DNA of 64,000 nt from Amphritea balenae (GTDB lineage Bacteria; Pseudomonadota; Gammaproteobacteria; Pseudomonadales; Balneatricaceae): assembly GCF_003858655.1 (NCBI RefSeq), contig NZ_RQXV01000008.1, forward strand, positions 62,001-126,000, given 5' to 3'. How positions within the stretch are numbered: position 1 is the first letter of the stretch; every line of letters begins with the position of its first letter. Of this stretch, positions 56,494 through 64,000 are shown in pieces. The position numbers and the translations under genes were made by a program. The notes under the pieces were generated by a model that saw nothing but the letters and a program-made list of their open reading frames with translations, had not been told where the DNA came from and did not search any database.

Positions 56494-57076
56494 AGAGAGG
56501 ATTCTTCAAGTTTGTGAACGCTAACATACTAATAAATAAAGCTTTATTTAATTTTTAATATGAGACACCAAACTCTATCTTCATTCGATAAAGTTAAGGT
56601 TTAACTCATAGATAACTGGAACACAGGTAGGTCTTTTGTGATATTCAATCGAACTGCCAGTAACCAAAAACTTGGATTATAAAATTTCGAAACACACTGA
56701 CATCTAGAACAATATTTCTGATCGTTTTTTGCACAATCTGACTTAATTGATAAATTGAGCCCTAAATTAATTACATTATTTTTATTCCAATATTGCATAA
56801 AAAACGGAAAACCCTATATTTCAGTTATAAAAAACAAATGATTTACTTTTTTTGATAAAAAGGGGTTGATTTTTTTACAAGCTACGTGGCTTGGTTTTTT
56901 GAGAAAAAAGTCTCACGCTAAATCAGATAAAACCACCCCTTTATTTTGAAAAAAATATATAGCTTTCATCAATTTAGGAGTGCTTCTTGATAGTTGACGA
57001 GCACCCTCCTCAGCCCTATTATTGGCTCAAGTCGAATAAACGAACACACCTAAGGAGATTATTTATAAGCTGAGAA
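56494..57076. other. AT-rich gap expected to hold the Tn7-like transposon end
   Basis: About 580 bp between the toxin-antitoxin-like operon and the tns genes, with no supported gene. In Tn7-like elements the end next to tnsA carries several TnsB sites. Candidate repeated words here are GGGGTTGATTTTTT (56862-56875), GTGGCTTGGTTTTTT (56886-56900) and, inverted, GGGGTGGTTTTATC (56926-56939). An exact TGT terminus or target duplication could not be fixed. Confidence 0.4.
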
Positions 57077-57112
57077 TTGTGCCAAGCGCACCTAAGAGCA
57101 ATGGGGAATCCC

Positions 57113-57391
57113 ATGAAGAACATTAACCTAACCTGTCAGCAAGAATTACTTTCTTGTCTGATGTACGTCCCAGCAGTAAATCCTAGTACTGCTACACAAC
57201 ATAAGCAATGCGTCTTCACCGATGCTTTGTTCGCACGTCATGACGCTGACATCAGTCTCATGCATGCGCTCCGAAACACTCTGGCTTTGGTCTATCTGAA
57301 GTCGACGAGCTATTTAGTTGAGCGTTATACACGGCACCGTTTTAAGTGTTTGTATACGCGGCTTCTCTGCACCCTAAAAACAACTAAATAA
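57113..57391 (+). CDS. Possible small gene upstream of tnsA
   Basis: A frame of 92 codons from ATG 57113 (GGGGA 5 nt upstream) encodes a Cys- and Leu-rich, basic peptide (KNINLTCQQELLSCLMYVP to CLYTRLLCTLKTTK) without known motif. It lies before tnsA inside the presumed transposon. Its composition is only moderately protein-like, so it may be chance. Confidence 0.3.
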   Translation: MKNINLTCQQELLSCLMYVPAVNPSTATQHKQCVFTDALFARHDADISLMHALRNTLALVYLKSTSYLVERYTRHRFKCLYTRLLCTLKTTK

Positions 57392-57403
57392 ACCAGACAC
57401 GAT

Positions 57404-57477
57404 TGATCTGAATTCTCTCGTTACGCCTATTGCGTGACGATACGAGGAGTTTTGTCTCTACGTGTGGGTTCAGATCA
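57404..57477. repeat. Inverted repeat in the tnsA leader
   Basis: TGATCTGAA (57404-57412) is inverted as TTCAGATCA (57469-57477), with an inner TACGC/GCGT and CTCGT/ACGAG set between. It lies 45 bp before the tnsA ATG and could be an operator or a folded leader controlling transposase expression. Confidence 0.5.
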
Positions 57478-57521
57478 GTTTTGCTCGTCAATTCGCGGCT
57501 TTTTGCTGCGCGGAGTTTGAT

Positions 57522-58139
57522 ATGCGACTGATTGCTAAACATAGTCCTATTCGCCCAACCCGACAGTTCTGGTCCCACAAAAACCAGACGATCTACTTTA
57601 TGGAAAGTGGTCTCGAGCGTGAGTTTGCGCTCCGTTGTGAGTTTGATCCACAGGTCATTTCTTACCGATGTCAGATCGATTCAATCTATTACTCCCTTCC
57701 TGGTGAAACCAGACGTCGAAGGTATACACCTGACACGCTTATGGAACACGCTCAGATGGGTTTAACTGCTATAGAGGTTAAACCTGAGCGATATACTCTA
57801 AAGCCAATCATTTTGGCTAAACATGCTCGTTTACAAGAGATATACGCTGAGCAAAACACCACGTTTCTTGTATTAACTGAGCACGATATCCGTAACCGCT
57901 ATCTCACCAGCAACTACAGCAATCTATATCGCTTTCTCCGATTCGAAATAGATATAGCTGTTCTCCAAGAGCTGAAAGCTCACTTCCCTAACGGTATGAC
58001 TCTTGAAGAGGTTCGCGTGCATCCAGCGCGAAGTGATGCGTGGATGAGTACGGCATATCAAGCCATTGCTCACAATATCGCCATCACAGATCTAACACCT
58101 CTCATCTCAAACTCAACACAATTGGAGTGGACACAATGA
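57522..58139 (+). CDS. tnsA: TnsA-like transposon endonuclease
   Basis: This 205-residue PD-(D/E)xK nuclease starts at ATG 57522, set by GGAG 6-7 nt upstream. The active site can be followed as ESGLEREFALRCEF (Glu, about 30-43), YTPDTLME (Asp, about 70) and AIEVKPERYTL (Glu-x-Lys, about 82-92). TnsA cuts the 5' ends of the element and, with TnsB, gives cut-and-paste transposition. It is shorter than Tn7 TnsA (273) and lacks much of the C-terminal domain. Its stop overlaps the next start (ATGA). Confidence 0.85.
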   Translation: MRLIAKHSPIRPTRQFWSHKNQTIYFMESGLEREFALRCEFDPQVISYRCQIDSIYYSLPGETRRRRYTPDTLMEHAQMGLTAIEVKPERYTLKPIILAKHARLQEIYAEQNTTFLVLTEHDIRNRYLTSNYSNLYRFLRFEIDIAVLQELKAHFPNGMTLEEVRVHPARSDAWMSTAYQAIAHNIAITDLTPLISNSTQLEWTQ

Positions 58140-58333
58140 AAACCACAAGCCCGAAGCAACAATCAAACCGTAAGCTTCACCAACAACGCATTCTAGCGCG
58201 AATAGAAAGAAATCTATCCGAACTCACAGATGTACACGAAAGCAATTTACATCTCGATCTCACGACTGATTTCGACATGCAGCACATTGATACCAATGCG
58301 CCTGCTGCAAATACCCCTGTATTTAACCTTTAA
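58136..58333 (+). CDS. Small protein encoded between tnsA and tnsB
   Basis: This 65-residue protein (ATG 58136 behind TTGGAG, overlapping the tnsA stop as ATGA) has a very basic N-terminus (KTTSPKQQSNRKLHQQRILARIERN) and an acidic C-terminus (DLTTDFDMQHID). Perfect coupling to tnsA argues that it is a real component of the transposition operon. No known Tn7 protein matches it; a TnsA-TnsB linker or accessory DNA-binding role is a guess. Confidence 0.65.
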   Translation: MKTTSPKQQSNRKLHQQRILARIERNLSELTDVHESNLHLDLTTDFDMQHIDTNAPAANTPVFNL

Positions 58334-58357
58334 AACAAAGAACTAGAGGAATTGACT

Positions 58358-60298
58358 ATGTTAAGCCAACTGACCCAACCACTGACCAAAGCCTCCCTTT
58401 ACGGGAAAGACGTACTTTTAAGCCCTGCAGCCAATGATCTTATTGCAGTTGTGCAAGTAGACGGAGGAGAGAAGCCTAAGTTCATCCCACTTGCGCGGTT
58501 AAATTTCGCATTTACTCGTGGCAATCTTACATTCCCATTTGAAGTGCCTGATGAACTACCTGAAGCAGCTAACCAATCCGACGAACAACGCCTTAAGCAA
58601 GATATGATGCTGCAGTACGTTCATCGTATGAATCAACAGCAACATAAAGCCTCTCGTAGAATAGCAAAGAGAGTCATTAATGAAGTAAAACGCGAGCTTG
58701 GTGACACCCATCCACCTTCAGTTTCAACGCTTATACGCGCTGTAAAAAAGCTAAACGAGTATGGCAACCTTCAACAATTGCCCCGCAAAAGCCCGCAACG
58801 CTTTCATGATGCGGCATATACTCTCTTTGTAGAAATCATCGATGACAGGTTTTTATGCCTGGGTGGAGAATCTGCCGCACAATGCTGGGAGGAATACAAA
58901 AAACGCGCAAAGCAACTCGAAGGGAAAGTTAAGTGTTTCTCTCGCTCAACCTTCTATGAGCATGTAAGAAAACTCAATCGAATTGAGGTACTTGCAGCAC
59001 GCGAAGGTAAAAAAGTTTCGCGCAATGACTCCCGCATTGTATACCGTAGTCTTATTACATCTCGCATCTTGGAGCGGGTTGAGATGGATGCCGTACATAT
59101 CAATATTGGCTTGATTGATGAGCAAGGAGAAATAATCACTCAGGTCATTCTGTATGCCATGATCGATTGCTATTCACGCAGCATCTTGGGCTATCACCTA
59201 CAAGAAAAGAAAAAATTTGGTCAAAAGCGCCAGCAAGGTGAAAACAAAGTTGGCATTTTGCAAAATCTGATTCACTCACTATCACCAAAACCAACCATGA
59301 GCTTTGTTAACGGCCAATATCATTGGAACATGTACGGTAACGGTGAGAATTACATCACTGATGCAGGTGGTCCCTATGCATCACACGAAATCGGTGGATT
59401 TATTAGTGCCTCAGGTGGTGATCAACATATCGCTGAAGCAGGCGCAGGTTATCGAAAACCGTATATCGAACGCTTTTTCGGGACATTGCGTACCCAATTC
59501 TTATCTATTCTGCCTGGTTACATGGGCAAACTAAAGAATGCGAAACAGTACGACCATCCGATTCAGAAACACGCCTGTCTAACGGTTAAACAGTTCGAAT
59601 CTCTGCTGGCTAATTACATTGTCACTGGCTATCACCAAAATCCTCACAAAGGCTTACTAGGTAAGTCACCTCAAAAAGTCTGGGATGAGACATTAGACAG
59701 TTCAACTACTCAACTTAAAGTACATGATATAGGTCGCTTAGTTCGTCAAAATATAACTCCGCAGAAAAGAACCATCCAAGGCCATCAAGGAGTTCAATTC
59801 GGCAACACCTTTTATAATTCTAGATCGTTAAAGAGACTCTATGACGTACTTACTCCGAAAGGAGCTGAGAACCCTAAAGTGGAATGTATCTTTACTGAAC
59901 TTGAACCCGACCAAGCCTGGGTGAAAAATCCTCTGACAGGCGAACTCATCTTGGCAAAAGCCAAAATTACCAGTTTAAACGCTGATCAATTTAAAGAGAC
60001 CCAGGAAGACCGTATCTTAGGGGCAGACCAACCCTTTGGTTTCGATCATCCATTGGTTGCCCAAGCCCGCGCCCTTCTGAACTCTAACCTCGAAGAGCTG
60101 GATTCCAAGAAAAAATCACAGCCATTGAATACTGCTGAAATAACCAAACAACGGAATATTTTCGATGCGCATTCGAAAACAGATTCGGCACCAAGCTTTG
60201 AAAAGAAAGCTGCCGAGCCTGAGCAAACAGATTCCTATTCATCAGCTGCAGATCTGGATGAGATTAACGAGTTTGAAGGAACCGATGTTGATGAATAA
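58358..60298 (+). CDS. tnsB: TnsB-like DDE transposase
   Basis: This 646-residue retroviral-integrase-type transposase starts at ATG 58358 behind AGAGGA. An N-terminal region with helix-turn-helix parts (about 60-220) is followed by the catalytic core: MDAVHINIGLID (Asp, about 246), YITDAGGPYAS (Asp, about 330) and GYRKPYIERFFGTL (Glu, about 372). A Mu-transposase-like beta-barrel follows (about 460-530), then an acidic tail likely to contact TnsC. It cuts 3' ends and joins them to the target. Confidence 0.9.
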   Translation: MLSQLTQPLTKASLYGKDVLLSPAANDLIAVVQVDGGEKPKFIPLARLNFAFTRGNLTFPFEVPDELPEAANQSDEQRLKQDMMLQYVHRMNQQQHKASRRIAKRVINEVKRELGDTHPPSVSTLIRAVKKLNEYGNLQQLPRKSPQRFHDAAYTLFVEIIDDRFLCLGGESAAQCWEEYKKRAKQLEGKVKCFSRSTFYEHVRKLNRIEVLAAREGKKVSRNDSRIVYRSLITSRILERVEMDAVHINIGLIDEQGEIITQVILYAMIDCYSRSILGYHLQEKKKFGQKRQQGENKVGILQNLIHSLSPKPTMSFVNGQYHWNMYGNGENYITDAGGPYASHEIGGFISASGGDQHIAEAGAGYRKPYIERFFGTLRTQFLSILPGYMGKLKNAKQYDHPIQKHACLTVKQFESLLANYIVTGYHQNPHKGLLGKSPQKVWDETLDSSTTQLKVHDIGRLVRQNITPQKRTIQGHQGVQFGNTFYNSRSLKRLYDVLTPKGAENPKVECIFTELEPDQAWVKNPLTGELILAKAKITSLNADQFKETQEDRILGADQPFGFDHPLVAQARALLNSNLEELDSKKKSQPLNTAEITKQRNIFDAHSKTDSAPSFEKKAAEPEQTDSYSSAADLDEINEFEGTDVDE

Positions 60299-61253
60299 TG
60301 TGAATAATCGAAAGCCTGAAACTCTGGAGTTTGAATCAAAAATCATCAAACACCCTTTGTTCAAGCAGGCTTATCAAGTCATTGAACAGGTTCAAGGTTC
60401 ATATCAGCCTTTATCCAGCCCACCAGGGCTGGTTACCAGCATTATAGGTGGCGCTGAACCTGAGGGAGCTGTTCTTTTAGGAAATACGGGAAGTGGAAAA
60501 TCTACCCTCCTTAAATACTTTATCCGAAAAAACTTCGTTGAAGGCAACGACGAGTCTGATCGTCTAAGAGTTTTTTATGTGGAAGTACCACATAAAGCAA
60601 CTACCAAGAAATTGACCACTCAGATGCTGCGCTTGTTAAACAGTCCTCGCTGGATGTCAGGCACAGAACAGGTTCAATTAATTGAGTTGAAGCAACTTCT
60701 CTGGGAACTTGGTGTAGAGCTGATTATCTTTGATGAGATCAACAATTTACTTCCTAAAAACGCAGGTAACTCTACTGTTGGCATCTGTGATTTCTTTAAA
60801 TCTCTGATGAACCAAACAAAGATCCCTTTGATACTGTCAGGAACAATGGATTCAGAGAAGGTCATTCTTAGCAATGAAGAGCTGGCTGATCGATTAAATG
60901 CTGTTCAATATCTCCACTACTTTTCACTAGCAGCTAAGAATGCACAGCACGATCACTTCCGCGATTATATGGGAAGCATAGCCAAATCTATCCCTATCGA
61001 ATGTATTGACCTTACTGATGAGGAGATGCTGAAACGCTTCTATATTGCGTCTTCAGGCATTCCACGCCGTATTTCAAGAATCGTCTCAGAAACGCTGCAA
61101 TACGCTGACTTATCCAGCCCTTTATCGATGGCTGATTTCAGTAAGGGCTACCAGAAAGCATTGAGGCGTAGAGCAGTCCTTCCTAACCCTTTCGATCCGT
61201 CCTATACAGCCAATGATCTTCTGGTAATCCATGCTGATAAGGTGAAAAAATGA
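60285..61253 (+). CDS. tnsC: TnsC-like AAA+ transposition regulator
   Basis: This 322-residue AAA+ ATPase has Walker A LLGNTGSGKST (about 60-70), Walker B LIIFDEINNLLP (about 147-158), the sensor-1 region LSGTMDSE (about 184-191) and an Arg-rich SGIPRRISRIV (about 262-272). The gene overlaps the tnsB end; ATG 60285 and 60291 are both possible, with GAAGGA 4 or 10 nt upstream. TnsC links target selection by TniQ/TnsD to the transposase. Confidence 0.88.
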   Translation: MLMNNVNNRKPETLEFESKIIKHPLFKQAYQVIEQVQGSYQPLSSPPGLVTSIIGGAEPEGAVLLGNTGSGKSTLLKYFIRKNFVEGNDESDRLRVFYVEVPHKATTKKLTTQMLRLLNSPRWMSGTEQVQLIELKQLLWELGVELIIFDEINNLLPKNAGNSTVGICDFFKSLMNQTKIPLILSGTMDSEKVILSNEELADRLNAVQYLHYFSLAAKNAQHDHFRDYMGSIAKSIPIECIDLTDEEMLKRFYIASSGIPRRISRIVSETLQYADLSSPLSMADFSKGYQKALRRRAVLPNPFDPSYTANDLLVIHADKVKK

Positions 61254-62599
61254 GCTTACAAGAATTACCTGTTCGTCCACGTCCCCTGGAGAACGAGAGT
61301 ATCGAAGGCTACTTACTCCGAGTTACTGCTCGCAATGGCTGGCAAGAGATTAGGCATTTACTCAACCACATTGGATTATCGAGCAGCTATCTAATCGATA
61401 ACCAGACCAAACTTAAGCAGCTTTGTGAAAAAATAGCTCCTTGCACTCGTATGCAACCGCAGGAGCTATACAATCACTTTGCTGAAAACATGAACCATTC
61501 ATGGCTCTATGAAGAAACCAGGGCAATTCAAGACCTGAGAACTCGCTTTCCAAGGCTATGCCCTTTGTGCGTGAATAACACAGGCTTTCATTGGCATTGG
61601 TCACTCGCTGTAGTCAGCCATTGTGAGCAACATGATCACCCTCTTTGGGATAGCTGCCCCTCCTGTGGAGAATCATTCAATTGGCACTCCAGTCTCTTCT
61701 TTGGGTGTCCTAAATGCGGTACTGACTGGAAGCCAGAACAGCTCCCACAACTACCAGAACATCAACGAAAGTTTCAAGAAAAGCTATCATCTGGCATTGG
61801 CCTTGAAAGCTATATTCAGGACCTCTGCCTGGCTTTGAGAGCATTATCACGTCCCTATGATCCAATTCATGACAAACTTAGCTATTGGCCAACAGAACAA
61901 CGAAATTTGGCAGAAATGTTATCTAATGCACACGGGCTCCTCACCCAACAAATACCACTAAACGTCTGGATTATTGGTTGCATAAAAAAGCGTTCAGAAC
62001 TAAGACTTCTAGGGATTCAAACTCTTTTATGGCCGATTATAAAGTTTCGTAAAGAACTACGTGAACACTGGCCAATACATGAGAGTTCACTCCACTTTGC
62101 TCCTTTGGCAGAAGTTCCACGTCTACATCAATATGAAGGTAAAACAAGCGCTATGAGCGGGATACGTCCTGCTCGCTTGAAGCATGTCAAAGTCGAGTCT
62201 GACTTGTATTTCCAAGCTCGTAGACAAGAAGTCATTGCTTCACTAGGACTGCCAAAAGGAAGCATGGACAGCTTGATAAAGACGGGCCTCATAAAACCCA
62301 TAAATGACAAACGAACTGCACGCGATCAATTCTTTGATCTTCGTGATCTGCCATCGCTGCTCTGTTTAATCCCTGAAAAAGATGAGTGTCCAGATGGGTA
62401 TACTGTTTTACAGAACAGAGACCAACGTTTAAGACATCACAGAGTCCTATATGCAGATATCGTAGCTTCTTCTCTGACAGGGAAAACTCCAGCGTTCCGT
62501 CCTAAGGGCTCATATGACCTATCAATGGTTTGGATTGACGAAGAAGCGCTCTCGATTTTCTTATCAAATGCCTGCGAGAGCTTTGCTCGAAATCGATAG
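61250..62599 (+). CDS. TniQ/TnsD family target-selection protein
   Basis: This 449-residue protein starts with the TniQ pattern VRPRPLENESIEGYLLRVTARNGW and has two zinc-binding stretches: CPLCVNNTGFHWHWSLAVVSHC (about 104-125) and CPSCGESFNWH with CPKC (about 134-158). The remaining C-terminal part probably recognises a target site. It overlaps tnsC by 4 nt. In Tn7-like elements this protein chooses the insertion site; at 449 residues it is of TnsD-like rather than minimal TniQ length. No Cascade or Cas12k genes are visible, so it is not evidently CRISPR-guided. Confidence 0.85.
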   Translation: MSLQELPVRPRPLENESIEGYLLRVTARNGWQEIRHLLNHIGLSSSYLIDNQTKLKQLCEKIAPCTRMQPQELYNHFAENMNHSWLYEETRAIQDLRTRFPRLCPLCVNNTGFHWHWSLAVVSHCEQHDHPLWDSCPSCGESFNWHSSLFFGCPKCGTDWKPEQLPQLPEHQRKFQEKLSSGIGLESYIQDLCLALRALSRPYDPIHDKLSYWPTEQRNLAEMLSNAHGLLTQQIPLNVWIIGCIKKRSELRLLGIQTLLWPIIKFRKELREHWPIHESSLHFAPLAEVPRLHQYEGKTSAMSGIRPARLKHVKVESDLYFQARRQEVIASLGLPKGSMDSLIKTGLIKPINDKRTARDQFFDLRDLPSLLCLIPEKDECPDGYTVLQNRDQRLRHHRVLYADIVASSLTGKTPAFRPKGSYDLSMVWIDEEALSIFLSNACESFARNR

Positions 62600-62789
62600 C
62601 TAAATCTAGAGCATCACACTGATCAGGATTTGAAATGTAGAAGCACATGCTTCTCCTATATTAGAATTTAAATATGGCTTACCATCTCACTATGTTAGGG
62701 GCTACTCAAAGCTGAGGGGCGAGTCACAATCGATGACCAGTTTTTTTAGATCGATGCGTAGGCAGATGAAGATTAACTGAGGTTAGGTG

Positions 62790-62981
62790 ATGATAATTAC
62801 TCGTAACAAGGCAAAATGCTTACTCTGTGGAGATATAATCGAAAGCAAATCAGATCACGACTTGGTCAGTTGCTCCTGCGGTAAATTATCCGTTGACGGC
62901 GGACTTACACATCTCTCTCGCATCTGTCGAAGTCGTGAAGACTTTAAAGAGATGTCTGAAGCTCGACAGGAAAGAGAGTAA
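62790..62981 (+). CDS. Small zinc-binding hypothetical protein (cargo)
   Basis: This 63-residue protein has ATG 62790 behind GAGG. It holds two cysteine pairs, AKCLLCGD (about 8-15) and VSCSCGK (about 27-33), and the segment VDGGLTHLSR. It resembles a widespread short zinc protein of unknown role found among mobile and phage genes. First gene after tniQ, probably transposon cargo. Confidence 0.6.
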   Translation: MIITRNKAKCLLCGDIIESKSDHDLVSCSCGKLSVDGGLTHLSRICRSREDFKEMSEARQERE

Positions 62982-62990
62982 AGGCCCCCT

Positions 62991-63146
62991 AAGTATCACC
63001 GTACTAAATCAATTGAAAGTATTATCGCTGAGTACAGGCACAAGCCTATAGATCCTGTTGCAAAGTCAGATCCAGGGACTTCGGATATAGAGCTTGAAGT
63101 TTATCTGGAGCTAAAACGACAACGACTTGTCAATGAAGATAAATAA
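62991..63146 (+). pseudogene. Open frame without start, possible gene remnant
   Basis: A 51-codon open frame has protein-like composition (KSIESIIAEYRHKP to LELKRQRLVNEDK) and ends in TAA, but has no ATG, GTG or TTG in frame near its start. It looks like the C-terminal remnant of a coding sequence, or a small gene with a rare ATT start. The rest of the gap to 63420 shows nothing I can support. Confidence 0.35.
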
Positions 63147-63420
63147 CCACCAGCTCTTTAGAAACTCACCAGGCATTCCATCTTACCCCAACCTACTCTT
63201 CACTGGCTGTCCGTGGAATCGGGGTAAAACCAATATGAAATACCTACTCAAAACCTATAGCCCAGTTTCTAGAAGACACATCCCTCTTCTGGATTAGAAT
63301 CAAAGCAGCCTAATCCATATCAACGAGATAGAAGTCTATTCAGGTAAAATGATACACTTAATTAGAAATAACTTGTTAATTAATCTCTTTTTTATTTCGT
63401 AACAGAAAAGGCCGTGTACG

Positions 63421-64000
63421 ATGTCAAAAGTCAAATCCAAACCTCAAAAAATAGGAGAAGCTGGGGAGGGGCTAGTTAGGTATTGGGCTCCAATGAATAT
63501 GCACTCGGCAAATAAATTTGAGAATGATTACGGATTTGACTTCACATTCCAACAATTTACAAATAATGGCGATCAACAGATTGCAACTGGTGCATTTTTC
63601 GTTGTCCAATGCAAAAGTACAACTTCGAAAAATAAATACAAATACGTTACGTTAGATAAAAGTGACATTATACTTCATTTATATTCAAACATTCCTGTTT
63701 GTTTATTAGGAGTAGACATAGATAAAAAAGATGTAAGACATTTATTCTTGGACAAAAATCTTGTAAATAAATACTTAGACTTTCTCAATTCTGATAGTAA
63801 AACGCTAAGCTTAAATTTCTACACAGATCTGAATGATGAGTCTGAGTTTATCACCAATTCAAAATCACATACACAACCAGGCTTTTCATTAACCCTTAGA
63901 AGCCACATCATAAACTCACTAATACGTAAGTATGCGCCAGGAACCAAGCTATCTGTTTCAGAAGACAGTGGTCAAACACAATTAAATATTGAATCCCCCT
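63421..64000 (+). CDS. DUF4365-like nuclease-fold protein (cut by the window edge)
   Basis: An ATG at 63421, 9 nt after AAAAGG, opens a frame that stays open to the end of the window (about 193 codons). The start SKVKSKPQKIGEAGEGLV, the FENDYGFDFTFQQF segment (about 31-44) and FFVVQCKSTTSK (about 60-71) give the Glu, Asp and Q-x-K pattern of the REase-like DUF4365 fold. Members are found in defence loci. Its 3' end and partners lie outside the window. Confidence 0.7.
   Translation, partial: MSKVKSKPQKIGEAGEGLVRYWAPMNMHSANKFENDYGFDFTFQQFTNNGDQQIATGAFFVVQCKSTTSKNKYKYVTLDKSDIILHLYSNIPVCLLGVDIDKKDVRHLFLDKNLVNKYLDFLNSDSKTLSLNFYTDLNDESEFITNSKSHTQPGFSLTLRSHIINSLIRKYAPGTKLSVSEDSGQTQLNIESP

Noticed and set aside
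57462-57521. N-terminal extension of tnsA
   Set aside because: The extension has no ribosome site and overlaps the inverted-repeat leader; ATG 57522 has GGAG at good spacing.
61250-62599. CRISPR-associated (guided) transposon
   Set aside because: No Cascade, Cas12k or repeat-spacer array is visible; TniQ is long and TnsD-like, so protein-based target choice is more likely, though cargo beyond the window is unseen.

Overview
The window looks like a chromosome segment of a marine gammaproteobacterium of the Oceanospirillaceae type (Amphritea/Neptunomonas-like). The evidence is the gene set: class I fumarase, groES-groEL with fxsA, YajQ, a PRPP synthetase-like gene with AlkB and NfsA, NnrS and an AmpG-like permease. 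The genus is an inference from gene content; no rRNA or tRNA gene is visible. The left part has ordinary, well-spaced housekeeping genes. The right third is AT-richer and carries accessory modules.

Region 1 (1-26.3 kb) is mostly core metabolism. It holds a PRPP synthetase-like gene, alkB and nfsA in a row; an EptA-like phosphoethanolamine transferase; a flavodoxin; a cytochrome c; fumarase; a UbiA-type prenyltransferase; YegQ/TrhP; ThpR; a GST; an Xaa-Pro dipeptidase; and a LysR regulator. It also holds a complete Dpp-like peptide ABC transporter followed by an M14 carboxypeptidase, then groEL/groES, fxsA and an SDR reductase. Between the carboxypeptidase and lysR sits an array of 78-bp tandem repeats. 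Each repeat carries a 22-codon ORF whose stop lies just before the next start, and the last copy supplies the start codon of lysR.

Region 2 (26.3-28.8 kb) is a small integron cassette cluster without an integrase in the window. Three attC-like sites separate three small genes, all read from the minus strand. Region 3 (29-41.4 kb) returns to core-type genes: adenine deaminase, AmpG-like permease, YajQ, PanE-like reductase, cobalamin adenosyltransferase, a histidine phosphatase, NnrS and AcuI. It is interrupted by two AT-rich P-loop paralogues that flank a complete IS5-family element with a CTAG target duplication.

Region 4 (42-56.5 kb) is a defence-type island on the minus strand. From upstream to downstream it holds a three-gene operon with a MbcA/ParS/Xre-type antitoxin; a two-gene module made of a 1483-residue helicase-nuclease and a 706-residue partner that fits the DdmDE (plasmid-eliminating Argonaute) plan; a Gabija pair (gajA, gajB); and a putative RiPP operon. 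The RiPP operon comprises a 59-residue precursor, a radical SAM/SPASM enzyme, a membrane-anchored protein and a membrane protein. The last of these has its N-terminus put out of frame by a 14-nt homopolymer.

Region 5 (about 56.6 kb to the end) is a Tn7-like transposition module: tnsA, a small gene, tnsB, tnsC and tniQ/tnsD, linked by overlapping start/stop codons. It is followed by small cargo genes and a truncated DUF4365-like nuclease-fold gene at the window edge. The transposon end next to tnsA should lie between the toxin-antitoxin-like operon and tnsA, but I could not fix its exact position.
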